From positions 1,116,001 through 1,180,000 of the forward strand of contig NZ_OY762656.1 of NCBI RefSeq assembly GCF_963666255.1: a DNA stretch of 64,000 nucleotides. The letters run 5' to 3'. Shown one piece after another: positions 9,417-20,151 of this stretch (positions are counted from its first letter, which is position 1; the number at the start of each line of letters is the position of its first letter). The position numbers were made by a program, and so were the translations under genes. Below the pieces are notes generated by a model. That model was not told where the DNA came from and ran no database searches. It worked only from the letters and a program-made list of their open reading frames with translations. Source of the stretch: an uncultured Propionivibrio sp. GTDB taxonomy: Bacteria > Pseudomonadota > Gammaproteobacteria > Burkholderiales > Rhodocyclaceae.

Positions 9417-10162
9417 TGATGGCCGAGACTGAAAAAAACAAGAGTACGCTGGCGACGACCCACCTGCAGAAGAGCTACAAGAAGCGCAAGGTGGTTCAGG
9501 ATGTGTCGCTCGAGGTAAGCAGCGGCGAGGTCGTGGGACTGCTTGGCCCCAACGGTGCGGGCAAGACCACCTGCTTCTACATGGTCGTCGGCTTGGTCGC
9601 CTGCGATGCCGGCGACGTCTTCGTCGATGGCGAGCGCATCACTCATATGCCGATCCATCGGCGCGCGCGCATGGGACTCTCGTACCTGCCGCAGGAAGCG
9701 TCGGTGTTCCGCAAGCTGTCGGTGATCGAAAACATCCGTGCCGTGCTTGAGTTGCAGAATATTTCGGCAGACGAGGTCGACCGGCGTGCCGAGGATCTCC
9801 TCGCCGAACTTCATATCGGACACATCCGTAACAGTCCGGCGGCGGCGCTGTCGGGTGGCGAGCGGCGGCGCGTCGAAATCGCCCGGGCGCTGTCGACCAA
9901 TCCCCGCTTCATTCTGCTCGACGAACCCTTCGCCGGGATTGACCCGATCGCCGTGCTCGATATCCAGAAGATCATCCGGTTCCTCAAGGACCGCAATATC
10001 GGCGTGCTGATCACCGATCACAACGTCCGCGAGACGCTTGGCATCTGCGATCACGCCTACATCCTCAATGAAGGTACGGTTCTTGCTGCTGGTCGGCCGG
10101 AGGAAATCATTTATAATGAAAGCGTGCGTAAGGTGTATCTCGGCGAGAACTTCCGCCTCTGA
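9416..10162 (+). CDS. lptB: LPS export ABC transporter ATP-binding protein
   Basis: A 248-residue ABC ATPase that powers the LptFG extractor and Lpt bridge, moving lipopolysaccharide to the outer membrane. Motifs are Walker [10 protein letters not shown] at about residue 43, Q-loop LPQEASVF, signature [13 protein letters not shown], Walker [14 protein letters not shown] and the H-loop [12 protein letters not shown] 9416 is followed by a second ATG at 9419; either may be used. Unusually, lptC and lptA are not upstream: recX is. The downstream order rpoN-hpf-ptsN-hprK is the conserved one. Confidence 0.96.
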   Translation: MMAETEKNKSTLATTHLQKSYKKRKVVQDVSLEVSSGEVVGLLGPNGAGKTTCFYMVVGLVACDAGDVFVDGERITHMPIHRRARMGLSYLPQEASVFRKLSVIENIRAVLELQNISADEVDRRAEDLLAELHIGHIRNSPAAALSGGERRRVEIARALSTNPRFILLDEPFAGIDPIAVLDIQKIIRFLKDRNIGVLITDHNVRETLGICDHAYILNEGTVLAAGRPEEIIYNESVRKVYLGENFRL

Positions 10163-10243
10163 GCACAGCGCTGGTTTTTCCATAATGTAAAACAACAGGC
10201 GGGTCGATCCCTTCACGAATCCGGTGACCTGTTCGGCTCCGAC

Positions 10244-11677
10244 ATGAAACCATCCCTACAACTCAAGCTGTCGCAACATCTCGCGCTGACGCCGCAGCTG
10301 CAGCAGTCCATCCGGCTGTTGCAGTTATCGACGATCGAGCTTGAGCAGGAACTGGAGAAGTATCTCCAGGAAAATCCCTTGCTGGAACGCGCCGAGGAAG
10401 AATACGCCTCGGGCCCGTCAGCCGAATCCGACGCGCCGATGGGCGGAGAAGCTGCTGCGCCGGAGGAAGCCGGTGAGCCGGCACCGACCGCGTCTGCGGC
10501 CGAGGATGAAAGCTGGTTTGGCGAAGAGGGGAATTTCGCCGGCGCGAGCGGCACCTCGGGATCGTTCGATGACGACGACAACGATTACCAGGACGTCCAG
10601 GCAGCCACGACGTCGCTGCGCGAGCATCTCTCCTGGCAACTCGGATTGATGTGCCTGGAAGAGCGCGATCGCGTCCTCGTGCAATGCCTGATCGATGCCC
10701 TCGATGACGATGGTTATCTGGCCCAGTCGCTTGAAGAACTGGCCGGCGTCCTGCCGGCAGAACTGGAAATCGAGCCGGAAGAGCTGCAAATTGCGCTTCG
10801 GCATTTGCAGAATTTCGATCCGACCGGGGTCGGCGCCCGCAATGCCCAGGAATGCCTGCTGTTGCAACTGCTCGCCCTGCCGGGCGACGACACGCGCGAG
10901 TTGGCTATCCGTATCGTGCGCGATCATCTCGATTTGCTGGCTGGTCGTGATTTCGCCAAGCTGAAAAAACTGCTGGAGTGCGATGACGAGGCTTTGCGTC
11001 AGGCCCAGTTCCTGATCCGTAGCCTCAATCCGCGCCCCGGCAGCAAGTACGCTGCGCTCGACGCCCGCTATATCGTTCCGGACGTGGTCGTGCGCAAGGT
11101 GCGCGGACAATGGACCGTCAATATCAATTCGGACGCGTATCCGAAGCTGCGCATCAACAGCCTGTATGCCCAGATCCTCTCGCGCCATCGCGGTTCGGGC
11201 CTGGCCGGACAATTGCAGGAAGCGCGCTGGTTGATCAAGAACGTGCAGCAGCGTTTCGACACGATTCTTCGCGTTGCACAAACGATCGTCGACCGCCAGC
11301 GGCAGTTCTTCGATCATGGCGAAGTCGCCATGCGGCCGCTGGTCCTGCGCGAGATTGCCGAAATTCTTGGGCTGCACGAGTCGACTGTGTCGCGCGTGAC
11401 GACCCAGAAATACATGGCGACACCGCGCGGAATCTTCGAGTTGAAGTACTTTTTTGGCAGCCATGTCGCGACCGAAACAGGCGGCGCCTGCTCGGCGACG
11501 GCGATTCGCGCCTTGATCAAACAGCTGGTCGGTGCCGAAGACACCAAGAATCCGCTGTCGGACAGCCAGTTGTCGGAAGTCCTCGGGCAGCAGGGCATTG
11601 TGGTCGCCCGGCGAACGATAGCAAAATACAGGGAATCACTCGGTATTCCGCCGGTCAAACTGAGACGAACGATTTAA
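10244..11677 (+). CDS. rpoN: RNA polymerase sigma-54 factor
   Basis: A 477-residue sigma-54, needed with enhancer-binding activators such as NtrC. Region I is the glutamine/leucine-rich N-terminus ([20 protein letters not shown]). Region II, about residues 60-120, is acidic and low in complexity. The core-binding and helix-turn-helix domains follow ([19 protein letters not shown]), and the RpoN box [15 protein letters not shown] is near the C-terminus. A matching -24/-12 promoter is present at 54969 in this window. Confidence 0.97.
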   Translation: MKPSLQLKLSQHLALTPQLQQSIRLLQLSTIELEQELEKYLQENPLLERAEEEYASGPSAESDAPMGGEAAAPEEAGEPAPTASAAEDESWFGEEGNFAGASGTSGSFDDDDNDYQDVQAATTSLREHLSWQLGLMCLEERDRVLVQCLIDALDDDGYLAQSLEELAGVLPAELEIEPEELQIALRHLQNFDPTGVGARNAQECLLLQLLALPGDDTRELAIRIVRDHLDLLAGRDFAKLKKLLECDDEALRQAQFLIRSLNPRPGSKYAALDARYIVPDVVVRKVRGQWTVNINSDAYPKLRINSLYAQILSRHRGSGLAGQLQEARWLIKNVQQRFDTILRVAQTIVDRQRQFFDHGEVAMRPLVLREIAEILGLHESTVSRVTTQKYMATPRGIFELKYFFGSHVATETGGACSATAIRALIKQLVGAEDTKNPLSDSQLSEVLGQQGIVVARRTIAKYRESLGIPPVKLRRTI

Positions 11678-11749
11678 TGGGCGTGGTCATGTATCTGAAG
11701 CGCGCTCGCGGTGCCAAACCCGCGAACCAACACCCCCGGGCGGCCCTGG

Positions 11750-11765
11750 TGGCGGTCAAGGGGCA
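11750..11765 (+). promoter_or_regulatory. Weak candidate sigma-54 -24/-12 element upstream of hpf
   Basis: TGGCGGTCAAGGGGCA has the obligatory GG and GC dinucleotides at the right spacing (TGGC then GCA, 16 bp overall), but the other positions of TGGCACG-N4-TTGCW are poor. Its place in the rpoN-hpf gap is the main reason to list it. It may be chance in GC-rich DNA. Confidence 0.25.
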
Positions 11766-11813
11766 ATCTGATGGCTGTGTAAACAGCTGACAACACAAAA
11801 AAGGAGTCATACC

Positions 11814-12131
11814 ATGAACCTGCAAATTACAGGACACCATCTCGAGGTTACCCCCGCGATTCATGACTATGTCACGGGCAAGCTCGAGCGCGTCACGCGT
11901 CATTTCGACACCGTGATCGACGTCTCCGTGATCCTGTCGGTGGAGAAGCTGAAGCAGAAAGCCGAGGTCACGGTTCATCTTTCCGGCAAGGACGTGCATG
12001 TCGAGGCGATCGAGGAGGATCTGTATGCGGCCATCGACGTCCTTGCAGACAAACTTGATCGACAGATCCAGAAGCACAAGGAAATTCTGAAAGATCATCA
12101 CCGCGGCCAGAAGATCGGCCATAACATCTGA
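11814..12131 (+). CDS. hpf: Ribosome hibernation-promoting factor, short form
   Basis: A 105-residue short HPF/YfiA-type protein that binds the 30S decoding channel and promotes 100S ribosome dimers in slow growth. It begins MNLQITGHHLEVTPAIHDYV, with the family TGKLERVTRHFD and LSVEKLKQKAEVTVHLSGKD stretches. AAGGAG lies at good spacing before the ATG. It follows rpoN by 136 bases, in the standard rpoN-hpf-ptsN order. It lacks the long C-terminal dimerisation domain of Gram-positive HPF. Confidence 0.95.
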   Translation: MNLQITGHHLEVTPAIHDYVTGKLERVTRHFDTVIDVSVILSVEKLKQKAEVTVHLSGKDVHVEAIEEDLYAAIDVLADKLDRQIQKHKEILKDHHRGQKIGHNI

Positions 12132-12143
12132 TTGCGTTCTGAT

Positions 12144-12183
12144 GCCGGGCAGCTGATTGCGTAAGCGTGATCAGCTGCCCGGC
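12144..12183 (+). terminator. Perfect 14-bp inverted repeat between hpf and ptsN
   Basis: GCCGGGCAGCTGAT (12144-12157) is repeated exactly in reverse complement at 12170-12183, with a 12-base loop. It starts 12 bases after the hpf stop and would form a very stable RNA hairpin, but no U-tract follows. It may be a partial terminator, an mRNA stabiliser that gives hpf more protein than ptsN, or a protein site. Confidence 0.6.
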
Positions 12184-12226
12184 GCTTACTGTCTCCACCC
12201 GAATCGTTTCGCCCGCCTCGTCGCCT

Positions 12227-12688
12227 ATGAGCCAGCTCCTCCGTTTGCTTCCTGCCGAAAACATACTTCTGGACCTTCAAGCGACCAGCAAGAAGCGGGT
12301 TTTCGAAAGCGTCGGCCTGTTGTTCGAGAACAATCAGGGGATTGCTCGCAGCACCGTTTTCGAAAGCTTGTTCGCGCGTGAAAAGCTTGGGTCTACCGGG
12401 CTCGGTCATGGCGTCGCGGTACCGCACGGTCGCATCAAGAATCTCAAGGAAGCCAAGGCGGCATTCGTTCGCCTCGCGGCGCCCGTCCCCTTTGAATCGC
12501 CGGACGGGAAGCCGGTATCCATGTTTTTCGTCCTGCTCGTGCCCGAACATGCCACCGAATTGCACCTGCAGATCTTGTCGGAGCTGGCCGAACTATTCTC
12601 CAACAGCGCGTGTCGCGAAGCCTTGCGGCAGGCGACGAGCGTCGAACAGGTTCTCCAGCTGTTTTCACCTGAGAGAGTCCCAGCATGA
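12227..12688 (+). CDS. ptsN: Nitrogen PTS enzyme IIA (EIIA-Ntr)
   Basis: A 153-residue EIIA domain of the nitrogen phosphotransferase system, a cytoplasmic regulator phosphorylated by NPr. The phosphorylation-site motif GVAVPHGR puts the histidine at residue 67, within the family pattern LGSTGLGHGVAVPHG. ATG 12227 (MSQLLRLLPAENILLDL) fits homologues; the in-frame GTG at 12167 would start inside the hairpin described above. The stop overlaps hprK (ATGA). Confidence 0.95.
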   Translation: MSQLLRLLPAENILLDLQATSKKRVFESVGLLFENNQGIARSTVFESLFAREKLGSTGLGHGVAVPHGRIKNLKEAKAAFVRLAAPVPFESPDGKPVSMFFVLLVPEHATELHLQILSELAELFSNSACREALRQATSVEQVLQLFSPERVPA

Positions 12689-13626
12689 GTTCGACGCGCG
12701 CTTTCAGCATTTCTCAGCTTTTTGAAGACCACGCCGAAAAGCTCAAGTTGAAATGGGTGGCTGCGCAGGGCGTCGATCGCAATCTCGAATTGACCGAGCC
12801 GGAATTTTTCGGCCCCGATGTCGTCGGCCATTTCAATCTCATCTACAGCCACCGGGTCCAGGTCATCGGGCAGGCCGAGCGGCGCTGGGCCGAGCGCGCC
12901 GGCGAGGATCACTGGCAGCGTCATCTGGATGAAATGATGCAGGCCCGGCCGCCCGGAATGATCATTGCCGATGCGCTCGATCCGGGGCAGGATCTGCTCA
13001 ATCGCTGCGAAAAGGCCGGTGTCCCGTTGTTTTCGACACCAAAGCCCTGTGCTCAGGTGATCGATCACCTGCATCTTTACCTTGCCCGACAGTTCGCCGA
13101 AACGCTTTCGGTGCACGGTGTCTTCATGGATGTCTATGGCATGGGCGTGTTGATTACCGGTGATGCCGGGGTCGGCAAGAGTGAGCTGGCGCTTGAACTC
13201 ATTTCGCGCGGCCACGGGCTTGTCGCAGACGATGTCGTCGAACTGGCGCACACCGCCGCCAATACCCTTGAGGGACGCTGCCCCGGTATGCTGCGCGACT
13301 ATCTTGAAGTGCGTGGACTCGGTTTGCTGAATATCCGGACAATCTTCGGTGAGACCGCCGCCCGCCGGAAAATGAAGCTGAAGCTGATCGTGCATCTGCA
13401 GAAACAGGCGCCCGGCGGGAATACGCCGCGCCTGCCGCTCGATTCGCAGACGCAGGAAATTCTTGGCGTCTCGGTACGCAAGGTGGTGTTCCACGTTGCG
13501 CCCGGACGCAACCTGGCGGTCTTACTCGAGGCTGCCGTGCGTAACTGCATTCTCCAGTTGCGCGGGATCGACAGCATGAGCGACTTCATCGAACGCCAGC
13601 AACGCGCGGTGCTCGACGGAGAGTGA
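12685..13626 (+). CDS. hprK: HPr kinase/phosphorylase
   Basis: A 313-residue bifunctional enzyme that phosphorylates and dephosphorylates a serine of HPr-type proteins. The N-terminal domain spans about residues 1-135. The C-terminal P-loop domain carries GDAGVGKSELALELI at about 158-172, then GHGLVADDVVEL and the HPrK signature region EVRGLGLLNIRTIFGE. It overlaps ptsN by four bases. Proteobacterial hprK linked to ptsN and rpoN generally acts in carbon/nitrogen regulation rather than sugar uptake. Confidence 0.95.
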   Translation: MSSTRAFSISQLFEDHAEKLKLKWVAAQGVDRNLELTEPEFFGPDVVGHFNLIYSHRVQVIGQAERRWAERAGEDHWQRHLDEMMQARPPGMIIADALDPGQDLLNRCEKAGVPLFSTPKPCAQVIDHLHLYLARQFAETLSVHGVFMDVYGMGVLITGDAGVGKSELALELISRGHGLVADDVVELAHTAANTLEGRCPGMLRDYLEVRGLGLLNIRTIFGETAARRKMKLKLIVHLQKQAPGGNTPRLPLDSQTQEILGVSVRKVVFHVAPGRNLAVLLEAAVRNCILQLRGIDSMSDFIERQQRAVLDGE

Positions 13627-13694
13627 ACGTTCGGTCGGGCAGGATTCGCCTGCCCCCCGAAATCAGGCGTTAAACAGGGGCGCCGGAAGACGCC

Positions 13695-14582
13695 TCAAGC
13701 ATCGCCGCGCTGAATCGTGACGACGCTGGTCGCCGGCGGCAGCGACTCCTGGAACGGATCGTCGAAAACCAGATCGCCGCCGTCCATGGCGTCGAGCGTT
13801 TGCCCGACGCGCAAATCCTTGAAGCCAAAAAGCGCAGTGTCGGCGAGGTGCGAGGGAACGATGTTCTGCATCGCCGTAAACACCGATTCCGTCCTGCCCG
13901 GGTAACGGCTATCCCACTCAGCCATCATTTCGCGGATTTTCTGCCGCTGCAGATTGCTTTGCGAACCACAGAGATTGCAGGGAATGATCGGGAACTCCAT
14001 GCCGCGTGCATAGCGCGCAATATCGTGCTCGCTGCAATAAGCGAGGGGGCGGATGACGACATGCGCGCCATCGTCGGTCAGGAGTTTCGGAGGCATGCCC
14101 TTGAGCTTGCCGCCAAACAGCAGGTTGAGAAAGAGCGTGTGGACGATGTCGTCGCGATGGTGCCCGAGCGCGATCTTGTTGGCACCGAGTTCCTTGGCAG
14201 TACGATAGATTACGCCGCGACGCAGACGCGAACAGAGCGAGCAGGTCGTCTTGCCCTCGGGAATCTTTTCCTTGACGATGGAATAAGTGTCCTGCTCGAC
14301 GATACGGTAGTCGATGCCGAGTCCGGCGAGATAGCGGGGCAGCACGTCGGCCGGAAAGCCGGGTTGCTTCTGGTCGAGATTCATGGCGATCAGCCGGAAT
14401 TTGACCGGCGCGCGCTTCTGCAGGGCCATCAGGATCGAGAGCATGGCATATGAGTCTTTTCCGCCGGAGATGCAGATGAGCACGGTGTCGCCGTCCTCGA
14501 TCATGTTGTAGTCGGCGATGGCTTTGCCAGCGGCGGTTTCCAGCCGCCGTGAGAGGCGCTGCAGCGTCTTTGAATTTTCCAC
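13695..14582 (-). CDS. ttcA: tRNA 2-thiocytidine(32) synthetase TtcA
   Basis: A 295-residue PP-loop ATPase with an iron-sulfur cluster that thiolates cytidine 32 of some tRNAs. The ATP-binding SGGKDS is at residues 39-44. Cysteines C114 and C117 (CSLC) and the later PCNLCGSQ pair provide cluster ligands, and LGHHRDD is the group-I TtcA marker. It is the last gene of the minus-strand run metH-murB-pteridine reductase-ttcA, 35 bases after its neighbour, and converges on hprK. Confidence 0.95.
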   Translation of the reverse strand: MENSKTLQRLSRRLETAAGKAIADYNMIEDGDTVLICISGGKDSYAMLSILMALQKRAPVKFRLIAMNLDQKQPGFPADVLPRYLAGLGIDYRIVEQDTYSIVKEKIPEGKTTCSLCSRLRRGVIYRTAKELGANKIALGHHRDDIVHTLFLNLLFGGKLKGMPPKLLTDDGAHVVIRPLAYCSEHDIARYARGMEFPIIPCNLCGSQSNLQRQKIREMMAEWDSRYPGRTESVFTAMQNIVPSHLADTALFGFKDLRVGQTLDAMDGGDLVFDDPFQESLPPATSVVTIQRGDA

Positions 14583-14617
14583 GGGAATCCTACGGGTGAA
14601 TGCGATGAAGAGAAAAG

Positions 14618-15358
14618 CTAGAGATGGGCGGTGCGGCCGCCGTCGACATTGATCACCTGGCCGGTGATGTACGGCGCGTCGGCGAGCAGGAAACGGACCG
14701 TACGGGCGATGTCGTGCGGACTGCCTTCGTGCTTGAGCAGGGTGTGCGCGACGATCTGCGCACGCTCAGCCGAATCGAAGTCGTCGCCGCCGTCGGGCCA
14801 GAGAATCGGTCCCGGTGCGACCGCATTGACGCGGACATCGGGGGCCAGTTCGATGGCAAGTGCGCGCGTCAGGCCGAGCAAGCCGGCCTTGGCTGCACAA
14901 TACAGCGGATAGCCGGCCATTGGCCGTTCGGCGTGAATATCGGTGATGTTGATGACTGCCCCACGGGTTTCACGCAGATGCGGTGCCGCGGCCTGGGTGA
15001 GAAACAGCGGTGCCTTCAGGTTGCTTCCGACCAGGTCGGCCCAGGTCGCCTCGTCGATTGTTCCAAGCGGCGTCGCGAAAAAGCTTGAAGCGTTGTTGAT
15101 GAGCGCGTCGAGACGCCCGAAGTGATCAATGGACTGGGCGACGAGCGTCGTCAGCGCGTGCACGTCGAGCAGGTCGGCGTGCAGGCAACAGGCCGATCCC
15201 GGGCGCTCCTCATTCAGTGCATCGGCGAGGGTACGGGCAGCCTCGGCGGCGTGCCGGTAATGCACGACGATATTGCAGCCGGCGCCATGCAGTTCGCGGG
15301 CGATCGACCGTCCCACGCGCTTGGCCGCGCCGGTTATCAATACCGTTTTTCCGATCAC
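14618..15358 (-). CDS. Pteridine reductase-type short-chain dehydrogenase
   Basis: A 246-residue SDR enzyme of the pteridine reductase (PTR1/FolM-like) group, probably NADPH-dependent. The nucleotide motif is [12 protein letters not shown] rather than the usual TGxxxGIG, a mark of this group. NNASSF, a serine/threonine-rich ITDIHAERP and the catalytic YPLYCAAK follow. GTG at 15358 (reading [10 protein letters not shown]) is chosen because family members begin at this strand and any earlier in-frame start would run into murB. It may reduce dihydropterins or dihydrofolate, which would link it to metH four genes' span upstream, but substrate is inferred only from family. Confidence 0.85.
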   Translation of the reverse strand: MIGKTVLITGAAKRVGRSIARELHGAGCNIVVHYRHAAEAARTLADALNEERPGSACCLHADLLDVHALTTLVAQSIDHFGRLDALINNASSFFATPLGTIDEATWADLVGSNLKAPLFLTQAAAPHLRETRGAVINITDIHAERPMAGYPLYCAAKAGLLGLTRALAIELAPDVRVNAVAPGPILWPDGGDDFDSAERAQIVAHTLLKHEGSPHDIARTVRFLLADAPYITGQVINVDGGRTAHL

Positions 15359-15425
15359 CCGCGACTCCTCGTCATCAATCTCGATAGGGTCGATTCTAAT
15401 GGATTTTGCGCCGGTCACCGGATGT

Positions 15426-16451
15426 CTAGATAAAGACGGGTTCAGGGCTGAGGATGACGCCGAAGCGTAGTCGGACATCATTCTGCACGGCATGCATCAG
15501 CGCGAGGACGTCGGCGCCCGTGGCGCCACCGCGATTGACCAACACCAGCGCCTGCTTTTCGTACATGCCGACGGTGCCCAGCCAGCGGCCTTTCCAGCCG
15601 GTCTGTTCGATCAGCCAGCCGGCGGCCAGCTTGGTGCGCCCGTCCGGCTGCGGGTAATGCGGCATGGTCGGATGGCTAGCGAGCAGACGGGCCGCCTGCT
15701 CGCCGTCAACGACGGGATTCTGGAAAAAGCTGCCGGCGTTGGCGAGCACCGCCGGATCGGCGAGCTTGCGCCGGCGTACTGCGCTGACCGCGTCGGCAAT
15801 CGCAGCCGGCGTCGGATTGACGATCTTGCGGGCGTCGAGTTCGGCGGCGACGTCGGCATACCGGGTACGCGCGGACCAGCACTTCGGCAGGCTGAAAATG
15901 ACGTCGGTAATCACCATGCGCCCGTCGAGATGCCAGCCCTCCTGCTTGAAGCGGCTGTCGCGGTAGCCGAACCGGCAGGCCTCGCGGTCGAAACGGCAGG
16001 CTTGCCCGTTGTCCATGTCGATGGCGCCGACGCAATGCAGGCGCTCGCCAACCTCCAGCCCGTAGGCGCCGATGTTCTGGACTGGCGCGGCACCGACCGT
16101 ACCGGGAATCAGGCTGAGATTTTCCAGGCCGGGCCAGCCTTGTGCCAGCGTCCATTGCACGAACTCGTGCCAGGGTTCGCCTGCACCGGCACGGACATAC
16201 CACGCGTCTGCGTCTTCACCTGCGAGTTCGCGGCCGTGAATGGCCATATGCAGAATGAGTCCGGGAAAGTCACCGGTCAGCACGACGTTGCTGCCGCCAC
16301 CGAGGACGAAGCGCTGTTCGGTCGAGCCGGCGAGCATTTCGAGTTCTTCCCGCCGCGTGATCGAGGCGAAGCGCGCCGCCTTACCCGGCAGCGCGAGCGT
16401 GGTGCGCGCTGCCAGATCGACGTCGCTTTGGATACGCGGCGCGTTTGTCAT
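15426..16451 (-). CDS. murB: UDP-N-acetylenolpyruvoylglucosamine reductase
   Basis: A 341-residue FAD enzyme of peptidoglycan precursor synthesis, reducing the enolpyruvyl ether to UDP-MurNAc with NADPH. It is type I by length and sequence: FAD-binding [44 protein letters not shown], and the proton-donor region [13 protein letters not shown] 16451 lies only a few bases after the metH stop (an in-frame TTG sits three bases earlier), so its translation is likely coupled to metH. Confidence 0.96.
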   Translation of the reverse strand: MTNAPRIQSDVDLAARTTLALPGKAARFASITRREELEMLAGSTEQRFVLGGGSNVVLTGDFPGLILHMAIHGRELAGEDADAWYVRAGAGEPWHEFVQWTLAQGWPGLENLSLIPGTVGAAPVQNIGAYGLEVGERLHCVGAIDMDNGQACRFDREACRFGYRDSRFKQEGWHLDGRMVITDVIFSLPKCWSARTRYADVAAELDARKIVNPTPAAIADAVSAVRRRKLADPAVLANAGSFFQNPVVDGEQAARLLASHPTMPHYPQPDGRTKLAAGWLIEQTGWKGRWLGTVGMYEKQALVLVNRGGATGADVLALMHAVQNDVRLRFGVILSPEPVFI

Positions 16452-16456
16452 CAACG

Positions 16457-19400
16457 TCAGCGGATGGGGGCCAGCCAGCGTTCGGCCTCGCCCAGTGCGA
16501 TGCCATTGCGCTGCGCCCAGTCCTCAAGCTGGTCACGACCGATCTTGGGCACGGCGAAATACCGCGCTTGCGGATGCGCGAAATAGAATCCGGAAACCGA
16601 TGCGGCCGGCGTCATTGCGAACGACTCGGTCAGTCCCATGTCGGCGTTGGCCGGTGCGTCGAGAAGATCGAAGAGCGGACCCTTGGTCCGATGATCGGGG
16701 CTGGCGGGATAACCCGGTGCCGGGCGAATGCCGACGTATTCTTCACGGATTAGCGCGTCATTGTCGAGCGATTCGGCGCTGGCATAGCCCCAGTAACGTG
16801 TGCGCACTTCCTTGTGCAGCCACTCGGCGCAGGCTTCGGCCAGGCGGTCGGCGAGCGCCTTGAGCATGATGGCGCGATAATCGTCGTGTGCGGCGGCAAA
16901 TTCCTCGAGCTTCTTCTCAATGCCTAGGCCAGCGGTGACGGCGAAGGCGCCGATCCAATCGGGCGTCCCCTTGTTGGCAACGAAGTCGGCGAGCGCGTAA
17001 TGCGGCTTGCCAGCCGGCCGTTCGTGCTGCTGGCGCAACGTGTGCCAGACCAGGGCCGTCTGAGTTCGCGCGGCATCCGTGTAGATTTCGATTGCGTCGC
17101 CCTCGGCATTGGCCGGGTAGAGACCAAAAACGGCATTGGCGGTCAGCCAGCGCTCGGCGATGATCTGTCGCAGCATTTCCTGGCCGTCGGCATAGACGGC
17201 GCGGGCGGCTTCGCCAACAACGGCGTCATCGAGAATGCGCGGGAACGCGCCGGCCAGATCCCATGTCTGGAAGAACGGACCCCAGTCGATGTGGCGCGCA
17301 AGCGTCGCCAGGTCGATGTTGCGCAAAACATGCCGGCCGGGTTCGGCGGGGGCGATCGGACGATAGCGTGCGTCTTCGTTCCAGGCGAAACGATTGGCGC
17401 GTGCATCGGCGAGTGCGACCAGCGTCGCCCCCTTTTTTGCGCCGTGTTGCTCGCGCACGCGTGCGTAATCGTCGGCGATTTCGCGGCGGTAGTCGGCCGA
17501 CTGCTCTTCCGAGAGCAGGCGGGTGACGACGCCGACCGCCCGCGAAGCGTCGGGAACGTAAATGACGGTGCCATCGTAGCTGGGGGCGATCTTGATTGCC
17601 GTGTGGGCGCGGCTGGTCGTTGCGCCGCCGATGAGCAGCGGTACCTCGAAGCCCTGACGCTGCATTTCGGCGGCGACGTGCGCCATTTCTTCGAGCGACG
17701 GCGTGATCAGGCCGGAGAGACCGATCGCCTGGGCGCCATGTTCGCGCGCGGCGTTGAGGATCTTGTCGCAAGGGACCATGACGCCGATATCGATGACTTC
17801 GTAGCCGTTGCAACCGAGCACGACGCCGACGATGTTCTTGCCGATGTCATGGACGTCGCCCTTGACCGTGGCGAGGACGATGCGCCCCTTGCTGGCGGCG
17901 CCGCTGCGTCGCTTTTCTTCCTCGATGAAGGGGACGAGGTGGGCGACGGCCTGCTTCATGACGCGCGCCGACTTGACGACTTGCGGCAGGAACATCTTGC
18001 CGGCACCGAACAGGTCGCCGACGACGTTCATCCCGGCCATCAACGGTCCTTCGATAACGCCGAGCGGCGGACGGCCTTGTGCGGCCAGCGCGGCGCGGCA
18101 CTCTTCGGTGTCGGCGACGACGAAATCGGTAATACCCTTGACCAGCGCGTGTTCGAGTCGCTTCTCGACGGGTTGGTTGCGCCAGGCGAGGTCGACGCCG
18201 CTTTCCTTGGCCTTGCCTTCCTTGACCGTCTGCGCGAATTCGACGAGTTTCTCGCCGGCATCGGGCGCGCTGTTGAGCACCACCGCTTCGACTCGGGCAC
18301 GCAGTTCAGGGTCGAGATCGTCATAGACGCCGAGCATGCCGGCGTTGACGATGCCCATCGACAGACCGGCGCGAACGGCATGATAGAGGAATACCGTGTG
18401 GATCGCCTCGCGGACCGCGTCGTTGCCGCGGAAGCTGAACGAGACATTGGAGACACCGCCGGAAATCTGGGCATGCGGAAGGTTGGCGCGGATCCAGCGG
18501 CAGGCTTCGATGAAGTCGACGGCGTAATTGTTGTGCTCTTCGATACCGGTGGCGATGGCGAAGATGTTCGGGTCGAAGATGATGTCTTCGGCCGGGAAAC
18601 CGATCGAGGTCAGCAAGGTATAGGCGCGCTGGCAGATTTCGATCTTGCGTGCGTAGGTGTCTGCCTGTCCCTTCTCGTCGAAAGCCATGACGACGACGGC
18701 GGCGCCGTAACGCAAAGCGAGGCGGGCGTGTTCAATGAAGCTCGCTTCACCCTCCTTCATCGAGATCGAATTGACGATGCCTTTGCCCTGGATGCAGCGC
18801 AGGCCCGCCTCGATGACCTCCCACTTCGACGAGTCGATCATCACCGGGACGCGCGAAATATCGGGCTCGGAAGCGATCAGCTTGAGGAATCGCTCCATCG
18901 CCGCGCGCGAATCGAGCATGGCCTCGTCCATGTTGATATCGATGACCTGGGCGCCGTTTTCCACCTGCTGCCGGGCCACCGCCAGCGCGTCGTCGAAGCG
19001 CCCTTCAAGGATCATGCGCGCGAAGGCGCGCGAACCGGTCACGTTGGTGCGTTCGCCGACGTTGACGAAGAGCGAGTCCGTGCCGACGTTGAAGGGTTCG
19101 AGGCCCGACAGGCGGAGCTTCTTCTCGATAACCGGTGTAGGCCGCGGAGCGAGTCCGGCGACCTTGCGCGCGATCGCGGCGATATGGTCTGGCGAGGTGC
19201 CGCAGCAGCCACCGACGATGTTGACGAAGCCATGGCGTGCCCAGTCAGCGATTTCATCGGCAAGCATGTCCGGCGTCTCGTCGTAGCCGCCGAACGCGTT
19301 CGGCAGTCCGGCATTGGGGTGCGCCGACACATGGCAGTCGCATACCCGCGCAAGTTCTTCGACATACTGGCGCAATTCCTTTGCGCCAAGCGCGCAGTTG

Positions 19401-20137
19401 AGGCCGAAGGAAAGCGGGCGGATGTGGCGCAGCGAATTCCAGAAGGCCTCGGCAGTCTGTCCCGACAGGGTGCGGCCGGAGGCGTCGGTGATTGTCCCCG
19501 AGATCATGACCGGCCAGCGGCGGCCGACCGTGTCGAAGAACTGCTCGATGGCGAACAGCGCCGCCTTGGCATTGAGCGTGTCGAAGACGGTCTCGACCAG
19601 CAGGATGTCGGCGCCGCCGTCGGTCAGGCCGCGAATGGCGTCGGTATAAGCCTCGACGAGTTGCTCGAAACTGACGTTGCGGTAACCCGGGTCGTTGACG
19701 TCCGGGGAAATCGATGCGGTGCGTGAGGTCGGGCCGACGACGCCGGCGACGAAACGCGGCTTGGCCGGCGTGCTGGCGCTGAATTCGTCGCAGACCTCGC
19801 GGGCGAGCCGGGCGCCGGCGACATTGAGTTCATAGGCGAGATGTTCGAGCTTGTAGTCGGCCTGCGACAGCGAGGTGGCGTTGAACGTGCAGGTCTCGAC
19901 AATGTCGGCACCGGCCGCGAGATATTCGGCATGAATATCCCGGATGACGTCGGGACGGGTGAGCAGCAAGAGGTCGTTGTTGCCCTTGAGATCCGATGGA
20001 TGATCGGCGAAGCGGCTGCCGCGATAGTCGGCTTCCTGCAGCTGCCGCCGTTGGATCATAGTTCCCATGGCGCCGTCGAGGATGAGCAATCGGTCCTGCA
20101 ACAGGGAAGTGAGTTCGGCGGTACGGTCAGGCTGCAT
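16457..20137 (-). CDS. metH: Cobalamin-dependent methionine synthase
   Basis: A 1226-residue modular enzyme transferring methyl from 5-methyltetrahydrofolate via cob(I)alamin to homocysteine. In order: the homocysteine domain (residues 1 to about 325) with zinc ligands in GLNCALG and [10 protein letters not shown]; the pterin domain (about 345-620; [14 protein letters not shown]); the B12 cap and Rossmann module with [11 protein letters not shown], the histidine near residue 761 being the lower axial ligand; and the AdoMet reactivation domain from about 900 to the end ([12 protein letters not shown]). Full length compared with E. coli (1227). The leader carries a promoter, a SAM-II-like aptamer and a terminator. 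Confidence 0.98.
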   Translation of the reverse strand: MQPDRTAELTSLLQDRLLILDGAMGTMIQRRQLQEADYRGSRFADHPSDLKGNNDLLLLTRPDVIRDIHAEYLAAGADIVETCTFNATSLSQADYKLEHLAYELNVAGARLAREVCDEFSASTPAKPRFVAGVVGPTSRTASISPDVNDPGYRNVSFEQLVEAYTDAIRGLTDGGADILLVETVFDTLNAKAALFAIEQFFDTVGRRWPVMISGTITDASGRTLSGQTAEAFWNSLRHIRPLSFGLNCALGAKELRQYVEELARVCDCHVSAHPNAGLPNAFGGYDETPDMLADEIADWARHGFVNIVGGCCGTSPDHIAAIARKVAGLAPRPTPVIEKKLRLSGLEPFNVGTDSLFVNVGERTNVTGSRAFARMILEGRFDDALAVARQQVENGAQVIDINMDEAMLDSRAAMERFLKLIASEPDISRVPVMIDSSKWEVIEAGLRCIQGKGIVNSISMKEGEASFIEHARLALRYGAAVVVMAFDEKGQADTYARKIEICQRAYTLLTSIGFPAEDIIFDPNIFAIATGIEEHNNYAVDFIEACRWIRANLPHAQISGGVSNVSFSFRGNDAVREAIHTVFLYHAVRAGLSMGIVNAGMLGVYDDLDPELRARVEAVVLNSAPDAGEKLVEFAQTVKEGKAKESGVDLAWRNQPVEKRLEHALVKGITDFVVADTEECRAALAAQGRPPLGVIEGPLMAGMNVVGDLFGAGKMFLPQVVKSARVMKQAVAHLVPFIEEEKRRSGAASKGRIVLATVKGDVHDIGKNIVGVVLGCNGYEVIDIGVMVPCDKILNAAREHGAQAIGLSGLITPSLEEMAHVAAEMQRQGFEVPLLIGGATTSRAHTAIKIAPSYDGTVIYVPDASRAVGVVTRLLSEEQSADYRREIADDYARVREQHGAKKGATLVALADARANRFAWNEDARYRPIAPAEPGRHVLRNIDLATLARHIDWGPFFQTWDLAGAFPRILDDAVVGEAARAVYADGQEMLRQIIAERWLTANAVFGLYPANAEGDAIEIYTDAARTQTALVWHTLRQQHERPAGKPHYALADFVANKGTPDWIGAFAVTAGLGIEKKLEEFAAAHDDYRAIMLKALADRLAEACAEWLHKEVRTRYWGYASAESLDNDALIREEYVGIRPAPGYPASPDHRTKGPLFDLLDAPANADMGLTESFAMTPAASVSGFYFAHPQARYFAVPKIGRDQLEDWAQRNGIALGEAERWLAPIR

Positions 20138-20151
20138 GGTGAATGAACCTC

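Noticed and set aside
13640-13670. GGGCAGG-N5-CCTGCCC hairpin between hprK and ttcA
   Set aside because: A plausible stem but followed by C residues, not a U-run; left uncalled as a terminator.
17000-19726. 908-codon open frame antisense to metH
   Set aside because: It mirrors metH in high-GC DNA, has no family motifs, and its codon use is the complement pattern of a real gene; the metH product is complete on the other strand.
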